In this document: positions 1-7,810 of the stretch, one piece after another | Position numbering within the stretch: the first letter of the stretch is position 1 | Layout: the number at the start of each line of letters is the position of its first letter | Source: DASWJZ01 sp964487455 | GTDB taxonomy: Bacteria; Pseudomonadota; Alphaproteobacteria; Rhizobiales; Afifellaceae | NCBI GenBank assembly: GCA_964487455.1 | Contig: CAZARE010000061.1 | Coordinates: 1 to 25,331 of the forward strand | DNA length: 25,331 nt | Reading direction: 5' to 3' | Notes under the pieces: generated by a model | Told to the model about the DNA's origin: nothing | What the model saw: the letters and a program-made list of their open reading frames with translations, nothing else | Database searches by the model: none | Translations under genes and position numbers: made by a program

Positions 1-337
1 CAATGAAGCGGAACACGCCCCGCGTCAGCGTCGCCGCCAGTCGGGCACTGCCGGTTGCCGGATCGAACACGAACGACTCGATGGCGAGCTCGGAGTTAGG
101 GGCGAGGCTAATGGTGCTTCCATCGGCGAAGAGCACCTGCAGCCGCTCGCCCGAGCCGGTGGCGATCCGCTCGCGACCGACCTTGTTCTCCCTCAGCACC
201 ACGACCTTGGGGGCATTTTGAACGAGTCGGATCACAGCGCCGTCGTTCGGAGCGGCCGGCGGCAGGAGCGGCTCCGACGAGGCCGAGCCGAGAACGGCTG
301 CGGACATGAGGAGCAGCAAGGGGTGGAGGCCGGCCAC
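1..337 (-). CDS. FecR-domain exported protein (partial, 3' end outside window)
   Basis: The reading frame runs off the left edge, so only about 112 N-terminal residues are visible. I place the start at a GTG one base after the stop of the upstream TPR/barrel gene. It opens a hydrophobic signal-peptide-like stretch (LLLLMSAAVLGSAS, about residues 7-20); an in-frame ATG at 307 is the alternative. Mature residues 60-112 resemble the FecR domain (PF04773): a ligand-independent beta-rich segment reading LFADGSTISLAPNSELAIE followed by a GVFRF strand. There is no cytoplasmic anti-sigma region before the signal. It is therefore more likely a stand-alone periplasmic or surface FecR-domain protein than a sigma-factor regulator. 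Close coupling to the barrel gene suggests that the two act together at the envelope. The C-terminus and any other domains cannot be judged. Confidence 0.75.
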   Translation of the reverse strand, partial: MAGLHPLLLLMSAAVLGSASSEPLLPPAAPNDGAVIRLVQNAPKVVVLRENKVGRERIATGSGERLQVLFADGSTISLAPNSELAIESFVFDPATGSARLAATLTRGVFRFI

Positions 338-338
338 C

Positions 339-1712
339 TCAGAACCTCTTCAACAGACCAAGCGAGCCGTGCACGTTGTCGAACGCGCGGATGTCGTAGT
401 TCGACATGACCTCGCGGTAGCCGCCCTGTCCCTGAAGCGCCCAGCCGCCGCGCATCGGCATGGTGATCGTTCCGACAAGGAGAAGCTCCTCGTCTCTCTC
501 CGAAGCGTCCGGATTGATCGTCGGGTCGGGAGCGTCGAAGTCGCGGTCGCGATAGCCGCCGGTAAGCCCGACGACCCACGGCTCGCGCTGCGCCGGATTG
601 GGCGATTCGATCGCCAGTATCCAGCCGGCCGTGACCCCCCACTCCCACATGTCAAGATAATCGCGACGCGTCTCGCGGCGCTCGCCCTGCAGCACCGCGA
701 ATATAGAGAACCGCTCCACGAGCTGGTGCTGCAGCCGGGCCGAGCCCGTGACGCGATGGCCGGAGCGATCAGCGGCCGTCGGCCGCAGAGAGGAGTTCAG
801 ATATTCCTCACGCCGGTAGTCACCCTGCATCACGAGCTGCGTGCGGGGCGTCACAAGAGTGGAGAAGCTCGCGCCTGCACCAGCAGCTCCAAGGTAAGGC
901 TCCTCCCCGAGCGCCACGCCGCCCGCGATGCCGTGGACGCCAATATAGGTGTTCTCAAGATCGAAGCGCTGAAGATCATAGACCGGTCCGGCGCGCAGCT
1001 CCGCCAGCGCCGTGTTGATCTCGTCGCGCGCCTCGTACCAGGCGCCGTATGTGACAAGGTTGACGTTGAACCGATCGCCCTGGCTCTGCAGGTCGTGCGA
1101 GTAGGTTACGTTGCCCGTCAAGAAGCTGTTGTAGTCGGGCTGGCCGGTCGCGGCATCGTCAAGCTCGAAAGGAAGCCCCTGGATGATGATCGTCCCACCG
1201 GGACCGGTGTTGGCATTGGTCTGGTAGCGCAAACCGGTGACAAAGGTGCCGCTGAACGTGTAACCCGCCGTGCGCCGGTCGATGGCTGCAAGGTACGGAT
1301 CGACGCGGGCGCGTACCACGTCCGGCACATCCGGCGCCGCGAGCGCGCTCTCAAAGTAATAGCGCGCGGTCTCATCAGCGCCGAGCCGGTAGTAGAATAC
1401 GCCAAGCTCAAGTTGAAGGCGCGGCAGGCCAGGGGCGAAGATCAGCATTCGCTCCAAGGTGGCGATCGCCGCCTCCACGTCACCAGCGCGCGCCGAAAGC
1501 CCAGCATATTCAAACGCCACGTCAAGATTCGTCGGATCGGCCAGCATCTGCTGGAAGAGGGCACGGCGGCGGGCCTGGATCTGCTGCAGTTCGCTGCCCT
1601 CAGCCGCCTCTTCATCCTCAGGCGTGCCATCGTCTTGGGCATGCACGGGAATCGCAAACAGCGCCCCCAATAGGAGCGCCTGCATAAAGAGGGTCGAGCG
1701 CCGAGCACGCAC
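339..1712 (-). CDS. TPR-containing outer-membrane beta-barrel protein (Slam/DUF560-like architecture)
   Basis: A 457-residue protein. Residues 1-25 form a Sec signal peptide (basic RARR start, hydrophobic core, cleavage after VHA). Residues about 45-150 hold helical TPR-like repeats (pattern LDVAFEYAGLSARAGDVEAA and the repeat that follows). The rest is rich in alternating aromatic and polar strands and ends in phenylalanine (GLLKRF), a typical C-terminal signature of BAM-inserted outer-membrane barrels. TPR followed by a barrel is the layout of surface lipoprotein assembly modifiers (Slam, DUF560), but I cannot confirm that family by eye. The start is GTG; a later ATG at 1685 would shorten the signal n-region. 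The FecR-domain gene follows after one base, so the two are probably cotranscribed. Function is inferred only from architecture: export or display of a surface protein, or a porin-like role. Confidence 0.72.
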   Translation of the reverse strand: MRARRSTLFMQALLLGALFAIPVHAQDDGTPEDEEAAEGSELQQIQARRRALFQQMLADPTNLDVAFEYAGLSARAGDVEAAIATLERMLIFAPGLPRLQLELGVFYYRLGADETARYYFESALAAPDVPDVVRARVDPYLAAIDRRTAGYTFSGTFVTGLRYQTNANTGPGGTIIIQGLPFELDDAATGQPDYNSFLTGNVTYSHDLQSQGDRFNVNLVTYGAWYEARDEINTALAELRAGPVYDLQRFDLENTYIGVHGIAGGVALGEEPYLGAAGAGASFSTLVTPRTQLVMQGDYRREEYLNSSLRPTAADRSGHRVTGSARLQHQLVERFSIFAVLQGERRETRRDYLDMWEWGVTAGWILAIESPNPAQREPWVVGLTGGYRDRDFDAPDPTINPDASERDEELLLVGTITMPMRGGWALQGQGGYREVMSNYDIRAFDNVHGSLGLLKRF

Positions 1713-2166
1713 GAAATGCCACCCATGTGCAACGTCACCAGGAGCATCCGATCAACTTGCGCTGGCCGAGGCGCAAGCCCTCTTCTGCCGTCGATAGCCC
1801 CCGGTTCTTCTTGGGTTTTGAGCATGGTGCACCAATGGACACGCGTAAACCAGGCGATCGGAGATTTGGCGGAGGTGAAGCAAATTGGCCATACACGGCG
1901 CGTGCCACCGCGCTTCGCCTCAAGGAGCTTCCCGCGAGCATTCTGGGAACGAGGCCGAGTAGAAGGAATCGTTGGCTTCCCGTGATGGAGCGATCACCTC
2001 GCCCCCCTGACCGCCGCGCGCGGAAGCGCGAGCACCGGCCGGGAGCATCCCCGTCAATAATGGTTTTACTATCCCAGGTGATTAAATCTCGCGGCTTTCC
2101 CCTGCTTAACCTGGTCAGCACACGGGCTGAGTAAGATCGGCTGGATGAAAACAAGGGGGCGCGACA
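1713..2166. other. Intergenic region with no convincing gene
   Basis: The region separates the leftward envelope pair from a small rightward ORF. ORFs here on both strands have proline/arginine-rich compositions typical of shadow frames and lack ribosome-binding sites. The only structure I can support is a perfect 7-bp hairpin at 1756-1777. The promoter for the TPR/barrel gene should lie here, but I found no convincing -35/-10 pair. Confidence 0.5.
1756..1777. other. Perfect 7-bp stem-loop upstream of TPR/barrel gene
   Basis: CTTGCGC (1756-1762) pairs exactly with GCGCAAG (1771-1777) across an 8-base loop. It lies about 45 bases upstream of the barrel gene's start, where it could form in the 5' leader. 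No T-run follows on the minus strand, so I do not call it a terminator. Confidence 0.4.
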
Positions 2167-2367
2167 ATGCTAGGCGTTGCGAAAACAAACTGGGTTGGGC
2201 TCTACGGGAAGCAGTGGGAGGCGCTAGCCGTCGACGACCTCTCAAGTCGCATCCGCACGCGCTATAAACGCGCCAAGAGAAGGGTCCTGCTGAATCAACA
2301 CCTCCCTCGCGGAACTTGGTTCTTCAAGGATCAGGATGAGGTCTGGGACCCTTTCGGCCAATCCTAG
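2167..2367 (+). CDS. Small hypothetical protein, doubtful
   Basis: A 66-codon ORF beginning with ATG, with a purine-rich AGGGGG ribosome-binding site ending 7 bases upstream. The product is basic in the middle (RIRTRYKRAKRR, about residues 29-40) and ends in an aromatic/acidic stretch (WFFKDQDEVWDPF). It has no signal peptide, membrane segment or cysteine motif, and I recognise no family. It stands alone in a gene-poor stretch. The good ribosome-binding site is the only positive evidence, so it may be a short orphan gene, the remnant of one, or chance. Confidence 0.3.
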   Translation: MLGVAKTNWVGLYGKQWEALAVDDLSSRIRTRYKRAKRRVLLNQHLPRGTWFFKDQDEVWDPFGQS

Positions 2368-2814
2368 ACAACCAGCGTGCAATCTCCGGAGTATTTCGCA
2401 TTCGTGCGCCTGGAGCGTCACTCATAGGAATGAGGATCGCGCGAAGCTCTTCGGCCATTTCGACCAAAGCCGCGAGAAAGCTGTCCGCATCACTGAACTC
2501 GCCGGCCATACGCGCCTACCATACGCTTAAAGTTGGGCTAGCTACCTTCCCCCGTGTGGTCGACAAGGACGGCTAAGAGAGGGCAATGGCCGCTCAGCAG
2601 GAAGCGCCGCCGACCGCCGGCGGCGCTGAAACCCGAAGGCTGTGCTTAGTCGGCAATCCGATAGATTCGGCCGCGGCTCTCGACCTTCTCCGACACGATC
2701 GCTTTGTGTCCACACGGGCCGCCTGTTCCTTCCTGGCCAAACGGGTCGGCTTCTCACCGCGTGCGGGCCTCTCCGCCGCGCTCGGCACAATGAGGATCGG
2801 CCGCACTCCTGGCG
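2368..2814. other. Gene-poor spacer between small ORF and acetyltransferase
   Basis: No convincing gene on either strand. A leftward ORF at 2324-2509 begins in a protein-like way but becomes low-quality sequence and overlaps the small ORF above. The main structure is the strong hairpin at 2603-2627. Confidence 0.45.
2603..2627. other. Perfect 10-bp GC-rich stem-loop
   Basis: AGCGCCGCCG (2603-2612) pairs without mismatch to CGGCGGCGCT (2618-2627) around a five-base loop. It lies about 190 bases past the stop of the leftward acetyltransferase gene. It could stop or protect that transcript's 3' end, but no U-tract follows on the minus strand. A rho-dependent stop, an mRNA-stabilising hairpin or a short repeat element are all possible. 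Confidence 0.45.
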
Positions 2815-3387
2815 CTAAGACGGGGGCGTGAGCGGGCGTGCGGGATTCCCCACCACAGTTGCTCCTGCCGCAACGTCCCGCGTGACAACAGCACCGGAGC
2901 CGATGATCGCGTCGTCTCCCACAGTGACACCTGGCATGATCAGCGCGCCGCCTCCGATCCAGACATTGCTTCCAATTCGGATGGGCCGCCCGAATTCCAA
3001 GCCCGCTCGACGCTGCTCCGGATCGCGCGGATGGTCCGGGGTGAGCATCTGGACGCCGGGCCCGATCTGCGTCAGGTCGCCAATCACCACTTCGACGACA
3101 TCGAGGATGATGCAGTTGAAGTTCAAGAAGACCCCGCGCCCGAGTGTGATGTTGTAGCCGTAGTCGCAGTGGAACGGCGGACGGATCGCCGCGCCTTCCC
3201 CCACGGACGCGAACAGCTCCTTCAGCATCGCGTGGCGATCCTCCGGCGAGGCGGCCAGCGAGGCGTTGTAGCGGCTCATCCACGCATGGGCGCGGGCATT
3301 GTCCTCAGCGAGTTCAGGGCATTGGGCGACGTGCAGCTCTCCCGCCAGCATCTTGGACTTCTCGCTGCGCTTCCTCTCTTCCTTCAC
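2815..3387 (-). CDS. Sugar O-acetyltransferase (maltose/galactoside acetyltransferase family)
   Basis: A 190-residue left-handed beta-helix acetyltransferase of the Maa/LacA/NodL group. It would transfer acetyl from acetyl-CoA to a sugar hydroxyl in the cytoplasm. An N-terminal helical segment matches the Maa domain (KMLAGELH, then PELAEDNARA). It is followed by hexapeptide repeats (NITLGRGVFLNFNCIILD, IGSNVWIGGGALIMPGVTVG, DDAIIGSGAVVTRDV) and the usual VVGNPAR exit motif. The likely catalytic His119 lies in TPDHPRD, the position of the LacA active-site histidine. I choose the GTG at 3387 because a GGAGG sits five bases before it. Upstream in-frame ATGs at 3399 and 3429 would give 194 or 204 residues but lack a comparable site. 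It stands apart from the operon to its right, and its sugar substrate is unknown. Confidence 0.88.
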   Translation of the reverse strand: MKEERKRSEKSKMLAGELHVAQCPELAEDNARAHAWMSRYNASLAASPEDRHAMLKELFASVGEGAAIRPPFHCDYGYNITLGRGVFLNFNCIILDVVEVVIGDLTQIGPGVQMLTPDHPRDPEQRRAGLEFGRPIRIGSNVWIGGGALIMPGVTVGDDAIIGSGAVVTRDVAAGATVVGNPARPLTPPS

Positions 3388-3560
3388 CGTCACCTCCATT
3401 GGCCGGGCGGTGCCAGCGGCGGCCCCCATCCTTTGCGCATTGTACCCTATGGAACCGAGCGAAAGACGCTAGCAGGTTGTCCCATACTCCGCTTCAAAGG
3501 AGAAAGCGCGCACTCGCCGTAGGAGTGAAGATCGCTCGGCTTTCCGCGCTGTAGGCGGGA

Positions 3561-5339
3561 TCAAGGGCGGCCGTAAACCGGAGTCGGCAGGCCTTCCATG
3601 CGCGCTTTGATCTGAAGCGCCAGATAGAGCGAGTAGTGGCGCGACAGGTGCAGGTTGCCGCCGTGGAACCACAGCGCCTCCTGTGCGGTCGGCTTCCACA
3701 TATTACGAAGCTCGCCGAGCCACGGCCCTGGATCGCCGCGAACGCCTGACCCGAGACCCCAGAACGGCCCGATGCGTTTGCCTGTCTCCGATGAGATGAG
3801 GCGGGCGACGACGGAATCCATCGATTTGTAGCCGGTCGCCATGACCACAAGATCGGCCGGGATGCGCGTGCCGTCCTCGAGCACAAGCGCGTCCGAGGTC
3901 AGTTCCTTCAGCTCCGATCCGCTCTTCAATCCGATTTTTCCGGATGCGATGAGCTCAGAGCAGCCGACATCGAGGTAGTAGTTGGACGCCGTTCTCAGCG
4001 CCTGCATCAGGAGGCCTGAGTCGTCCTCGCCGAAGGTGAGCAGGAACCCGACCTTCTCCAGTCTTTCGTAGAAGTCGGCATCGCGCTCGCGGATCGCATC
4101 GTAGAGCGGCTTCTGGAACTGCGGCATCAGCGCGAAGGGGATGGAGGCGAACATCCTGTCGGCGATGTCGGTAGTGATGCCGGCGGCGAGGGCCTGTTCG
4201 GAATAAAGCGCGGCGAAGCCGAGTTCCATCATAGTTTCGGATCGCACCACGATGGTCGGCGAGCGCTGCACCATGGTGACGTTCGCATCGTGTTCCCAGA
4301 GGTCAACGCCGATGTCGTGGGCGGAGCTGCCGGAGCCGATGACGATGCAATTTCTTCCGCGGTACGCCTCGCCCGTTTGGTAGGCGCTGGAGTGCATGAT
4401 CTCGCCGCCGAAGCGCTCTCGGCCGGGAATGTCGATCGTCTTGGGCGGACCGTAGGCACCGGTGGCGAAGACAAGCTGCTTCGGCTTTAGAACCAATTCC
4501 TCGCCAGCGCGATTGATGGCGACCGACCATTCCTTCGCGGTCTCGTCGTAGCGGGCGCCGAGGCATTCGCTCGCGGTCCAGTAGTCGAGCTCCATGATGC
4601 GCGTATAGGCTTCCAGCCAGTCGCCGAACTTGTCCTTCGGGGTGAAAACGGGCCAGTCGTCGGGAAAAGGCAGATAGGGCAGATGGTCGTACCAGACAGG
4701 ATCATGCAGCACGAGAGTGCGGTAGCGCTGGCGCCAGGAATCGCCGGGCCTGGCATTCTTCTCCACAATCAGCGTCGGCACGCCGAGCCGCTTCAGACGA
4801 GCGCCCAGCGCGATTCCTCCCTGCCCGCCACCAATGATGACGCAGTAGGGTTGGCGCCAACGACCAAGCTCATCCGCATCGGCGCGGCGCTGGTCGAGCC
4901 AAGTGCGGCGGCCTTTTTTCGCGCCGTGCTCGACGCCGGCGATGCGGGTCGGGCCGGCGCGCTCCTCATGGCCCTTCAGCGCGGTGATCGCAGTGAGCAG
5001 CGTCCAGCAGCGCCCATTGACGAGGCGCAAATGGCCCTCGCCAGTCGCCACAGCCGTCTCGAACGTGAACCATGCCTCGATCGCGCCGGCGTTTGCTTTC
5101 GCCTCGCCGCGGATCACAAACTGGCGCGGCGCCGTGGTGACCAGCGTGGCCTCCAGCATGGTAGCGATCGCCTCGCCGCCCTCCATGGTCTTGATGTTCC
5201 ATGTGAAGGCAACGAGGTCGCGCCAGTAGCTGTCGGCCGCAAACAGGCCGACGGCCTCATTCACATCGCCGGCCTCCAGCGCCGTTCCGAACCGGTTAAG
5301 CCAGTCGGTTGCGGTCTGCGTCGGCGAGCGGTCGAGCAT
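3561..5339 (-). CDS. Flavin-containing monooxygenase with N-terminal NTF2/SnoaL-like domain
   Basis: A 592-residue fusion. Residues about 8-125 resemble the NTF2/SnoaL fold (TDWLNRFGTALEAGD, followed by acidic/aromatic strands). Residues 160-592 form an FAD/NADPH class B monooxygenase. Visible motifs are FAD-binding GGGQGG (170-175), PGDSWRQRY (198-206), the FMO fingerprint FxGxxxHxxxY (FGGEIMHSSAY, 310-320), NADPH-binding GSGSSA (335-340) and a C-terminal MATGY. Such enzymes oxygenate soft nucleophiles (N or S) or carbonyls (Baeyer-Villiger); the substrate is not readable. It starts 7 bases after the upstream Gfo/Idh/MocA gene and is the last gene of the leftward arm of cluster A, so it probably modifies what the ABC transporter imports. 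No clear ribosome-binding site precedes the ATG, suggesting translational coupling. Confidence 0.88.
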   Translation of the reverse strand: MLDRSPTQTATDWLNRFGTALEAGDVNEAVGLFAADSYWRDLVAFTWNIKTMEGGEAIATMLEATLVTTAPRQFVIRGEAKANAGAIEAWFTFETAVATGEGHLRLVNGRCWTLLTAITALKGHEERAGPTRIAGVEHGAKKGRRTWLDQRRADADELGRWRQPYCVIIGGGQGGIALGARLKRLGVPTLIVEKNARPGDSWRQRYRTLVLHDPVWYDHLPYLPFPDDWPVFTPKDKFGDWLEAYTRIMELDYWTASECLGARYDETAKEWSVAINRAGEELVLKPKQLVFATGAYGPPKTIDIPGRERFGGEIMHSSAYQTGEAYRGRNCIVIGSGSSAHDIGVDLWEHDANVTMVQRSPTIVVRSETMMELGFAALYSEQALAAGITTDIADRMFASIPFALMPQFQKPLYDAIRERDADFYERLEKVGFLLTFGEDDSGLLMQALRTASNYYLDVGCSELIASGKIGLKSGSELKELTSDALVLEDGTRIPADLVVMATGYKSMDSVVARLISSETGKRIGPFWGLGSGVRGDPGPWLGELRNMWKPTAQEALWFHGGNLHLSRHYSLYLALQIKARMEGLPTPVYGRP

Positions 5340-5346
5340 GACGACG

Positions 5347-6438
5347 TCAGGCGTTCAGATGGACCGCCTGCTCCTTCTCGATGCTTTCCTCCGCCGCCAG
5401 CACGATTCTGAGGCTGTTGACGGCGGCATCCATCGACTCCGTCAGGTCGAGGTCCTCGCGCATCGCTTTGAGGAAGAACTCCTGTTCACGGTCGCAAAGC
5501 TCCTGATGATCCGGCTCGTCGGACATGCTCATCAGCTCATCGGGCTTTGAGAACTCCTTCGTCTTCGGATCCACCGTCGCGTGGTGCAGGCGGATCGCGT
5601 CGGTCTTGGTGTGCTTGTCGATGCTGGCGGAGTCGGAGAGATCCATGTCCTCGCCGCGGGCGGCCTGGTTGGCGACGATGCTCACCGCGCCGTTGGGGCC
5701 GACCACGTCCTTCACGAAGAACGCCTCCTCGCTCATCATCGGCCCCCAGCCGGCCTCGTACCAGCCGACGGAACCGTCGTCGAAGGTGACGTGCAGGTGG
5801 CCGTAGTTCGGCTTGGCGGCGTCCGCCCAAAGCTTGGCGCCGATTCCGTGGACGCGCACCGGCTTGGCGCCGGTGAGCTGGCACATGACGTCGACATAGT
5901 GAACGCCACAATCGACGATCGGAATCAGCGAATCGATCAGGTTCTTATGCCACGCCCAGGCTGGACCGGAGCTCTGCTGATTGAGGTTGAGGCGCATGAC
6001 CAGCGGCTTGCCGAGCGTCTTGCCGACCTCCAGGAACTTCATCCACGAGGGGTGGACCCTGAGGATATAGCCGAGCACCAGCTTGCGGTTCTTCGCCCGC
6101 GCGGCCGCGACGACCTTCTCGCCGTCCTCGATATTGGTGGCGATTGGCTTTTCCATGAACACGTGGCAGTTGGCGTCGATCGCCTTCAGCGCATATTCGG
6201 CGTGGGTATTCGGCCAGGTGTTGATGGAGACCGCGTCGGGTTTGGTCGCGGCCATCGCCTGGTCGAAATCCTCAAAACGCGGATAGCCGGCCAGATGCTC
6301 CGGCAAATCGCTACGCGACTTGATCGACCTGCTCATCAAGCCGACGATCTCGTAACCGTCGAGCTTGTGATAGGCGTTGGCGTGGGACACTCCCATGTTG
6401 CCGACGCCGACGACGAGAATCCTGACCGCATCGGCCAT
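5347..6438 (-). CDS. Gfo/Idh/MocA family oxidoreductase
   Basis: A 363-residue NAD(P)-dependent dehydrogenase of the glucose-fructose oxidoreductase/inositol dehydrogenase/MocA type. The Rossmann motif GVGNMG is at 11-16 and the catalytic EKP triad at 96-98 (HVFMEKPIATN). The C-terminal half has the family's alpha/beta substrate domain, including VDCGVHYVDVMCQL with the usual histidine. Family members oxidise a sugar, cyclitol or amino-sugar hydroxyl. I start it at the ATG at 6438 because GGGGAGG lies six bases before it; the longer in-frame version (10 extra residues from 6468) lacks a site. It follows the binding-protein gene after about 125 bases containing a strong hairpin, and precedes the monooxygenase by 7 bases. 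It differs from the second Gfo/Idh/MocA enzyme on the rightward arm, so two different oxidation or epimerisation steps are likely. Confidence 0.92.
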   Translation of the reverse strand: MADAVRILVVGVGNMGVSHANAYHKLDGYEIVGLMSRSIKSRSDLPEHLAGYPRFEDFDQAMAATKPDAVSINTWPNTHAEYALKAIDANCHVFMEKPIATNIEDGEKVVAAARAKNRKLVLGYILRVHPSWMKFLEVGKTLGKPLVMRLNLNQQSSGPAWAWHKNLIDSLIPIVDCGVHYVDVMCQLTGAKPVRVHGIGAKLWADAAKPNYGHLHVTFDDGSVGWYEAGWGPMMSEEAFFVKDVVGPNGAVSIVANQAARGEDMDLSDSASIDKHTKTDAIRLHHATVDPKTKEFSKPDELMSMSDEPDHQELCDREQEFFLKAMREDLDLTESMDAAVNSLRIVLAAEESIEKEQAVHLNA

Positions 6439-6524
6439 TGATTCCTCCCCTTCTGATGCCGGCGGCACCCGTTCCGACGAAGATCACGGTGCCGGGTGGC
6501 TGGCCGGCCGATTGAATGGCTCGC

Positions 6525-6553
6525 GCCGGCGGGCCTTGAAAGGGCCCGCCGGC
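6525..6553. other. Perfect 11-bp stem-loop 3' of ABC binding-protein gene
   Basis: GCCGGCGGGCC (6525-6535) pairs exactly with GGCCCGCCGGC (6543-6553), with a 7-base loop. It begins 11 bases after the binding-protein stop and precedes the dehydrogenase. On the minus strand no T-run follows, so it is more likely a 3'-end stabiliser or partial attenuator that raises binding-protein mRNA over downstream genes than a full terminator. On the plus strand it is followed by ATTTTCTT. Confidence 0.6.
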
Positions 6554-6564
6554 ATTTTCTTCAC

Positions 6565-7728
6565 TTAGCGAATGGCATTGTCGAAGAAGCGCGCCTCGAT
6601 CACCGCGATGTCCACCGCCTGCATGTCTTCGGAGAGGCTGTAGCCTTCCGCATCGGCCTTCACCTTATCGTGGTCGAAGGTATTGGCCGGGCCGACGAAC
6701 TCATTGGTGATGTACGTGGATGCATCTGCCAATTCTTTCGTCTGTCCGATCTCATGGAGCGTCTCGAAGAACAGCTCCCAGCGCGCCATGTCGTGCCAGC
6801 CCCACCCTTCGCGCTCTTCCATATTGCCGCGGAAGACTCGGGCGAGCTGCATCAGCGATTCTGTACCAAGCTCGGTGCCAAGGTTGTTCTTCACGATCGG
6901 GAACTCGTTGAAGACGGCGTTGACCGCGGCGCGTGGATTGACATGGCCGGCTTCCATGCCCATCGCCCAGCCGCGCAGGTATTCCTCCAGCACTGCGTGG
7001 CGCTCGGCGTCCTCTACGTCGGACCGGCGCACGACGAAGGAGTTGGCCGGGAAGTTGGAATGATCCGAGCCGAGCCAGTATTCGAACTCCAGCCCCTTAC
7101 CCTGCCAGTCGGCCCTCAGGCCCTCCCAGGCAAGCGCTGCGTCGCCCTGGCCGGAGGCGAGCATTGTACCCCATTGCGGCCAGCCGCCTTCGAGGTAGGT
7201 AATCTTCGAAATGTCCGCTCCGGCGGCAGCAAACATCGGATCGGCGATCGCCTGCCACGCGGCTGAGCCAAGCAACACGGTCTTGCCTTCCAGCTCCTTC
7301 AGGTCCTTCACGCCTTCGCCTGGCCGGAACGCAAAGTCGAAGACATCGACCGCGCCCATGTTGAAGACGGAAACCAGCTCCATGTCGTTCTCGATCGCGA
7401 ACGAGAAAACGCCCGGCGACGGAAAGCCCATGTCGGCTTGGCCGAGCGCGACAAACTTCACCGTCGCCGTCCCGTCGGAGGGACCTGGCTCCATCGAGGT
7501 TTCGAGATCTCCGAAATAGCCCAGCTCTTTGCCGAGCCAGTAGGGATAGTCGTCGAGCACCTCCAACGTGCCGCGCGGGGAGATCCAGGTAATCGACTTG
7601 TCCTGCGCAAAGGCGGGCCTGAGAGCGCCGCCAAGTGCCGTAGCGGTCACCGCACCGGCGCCGGTGACCTTGAGGAAGTAGCGCCGGTCTATGCCACCGG
7701 CAGTCTGCCTTGAACTGTGTCCGTCCAT
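6565..7728 (-). CDS. ABC transporter substrate-binding protein (NitT/TauT type, Tat signal)
   Basis: A 387-residue periplasmic binding protein. It begins with a twin-arginine signal (D-R-R-Y-F-L-K, residues 14-20), then a hydrophobic stretch and a PAFAQ cleavage site near residue 44. It is therefore probably exported folded by the Tat system. The mature part resembles the NMT1/SsuA/THI5-like family (GTLEVLDDYPYWLGKELGYFGDLE, then VKFVALGQADMGFPSPG and LEGKTVLLGS), which carries nitrate, sulfonates, thiamine precursors and other small aromatic or amino compounds. The ATG at 7728 is chosen because GGGAG lies eight bases upstream; a longer frame to 7764 has no site. It is the third gene of the leftward arm after ATPase and permease, flanked by hairpins on both sides. 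The ligand is unknown; cluster context suggests an acylated or glycosylated amino compound. Confidence 0.9.
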   Translation of the reverse strand: MDGHSSRQTAGGIDRRYFLKVTGAGAVTATALGGALRPAFAQDKSITWISPRGTLEVLDDYPYWLGKELGYFGDLETSMEPGPSDGTATVKFVALGQADMGFPSPGVFSFAIENDMELVSVFNMGAVDVFDFAFRPGEGVKDLKELEGKTVLLGSAAWQAIADPMFAAAGADISKITYLEGGWPQWGTMLASGQGDAALAWEGLRADWQGKGLEFEYWLGSDHSNFPANSFVVRRSDVEDAERHAVLEEYLRGWAMGMEAGHVNPRAAVNAVFNEFPIVKNNLGTELGTESLMQLARVFRGNMEEREGWGWHDMARWELFFETLHEIGQTKELADASTYITNEFVGPANTFDHDKVKADAEGYSLSEDMQAVDIAVIEARFFDNAIR

Positions 7729-7748
7729 GATGATGTCTCCCTTATTGC

Positions 7749-7775
7749 GACCGCGCGTTCTCAACGGGCGCGGTC
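7749..7775. other. Stem-loop between permease and binding-protein genes
   Basis: GACCGCGC (7749-7756) pairs perfectly with GCGCGGTC (7768-7775) across an 11-base loop. It sits in the 82-base gap between the permease stop and the binding-protein start, just upstream of the latter's ribosome-binding site. It could be a processing site, or protect the 5' end of the binding-protein mRNA. Confidence 0.45.
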
Positions 7776-7810
7776 CCGACGCGCGACCGGGCGACGGTGC
7801 CGCCGGTCGG

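Noticed and set aside
306..1673. Long plus-strand ORF opposite the TPR/barrel gene
   Set aside because: It lies antisense to a gene with a clear signal peptide, TPR pattern and barrel ending. Its composition is typical of a reverse-frame shadow in GC-rich DNA.
2324..2509. Leftward 61-codon ORF with a protein-like beginning (MAGEFSDADSFLAALVEMAE)
   Set aside because: A purine-rich site precedes it, but the second half is proline/arginine-rich like a shadow frame, it overlaps the small rightward ORF, and I recognise no family. At best it is a remnant.
5581..6441. 286-codon plus-strand ORF opposite the leftward Gfo/Idh/MocA gene
   Set aside because: The minus strand carries the Rossmann and EKP motifs and a strong ribosome-binding site. 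The plus frame is Val/Asp/His-rich shadow sequence.
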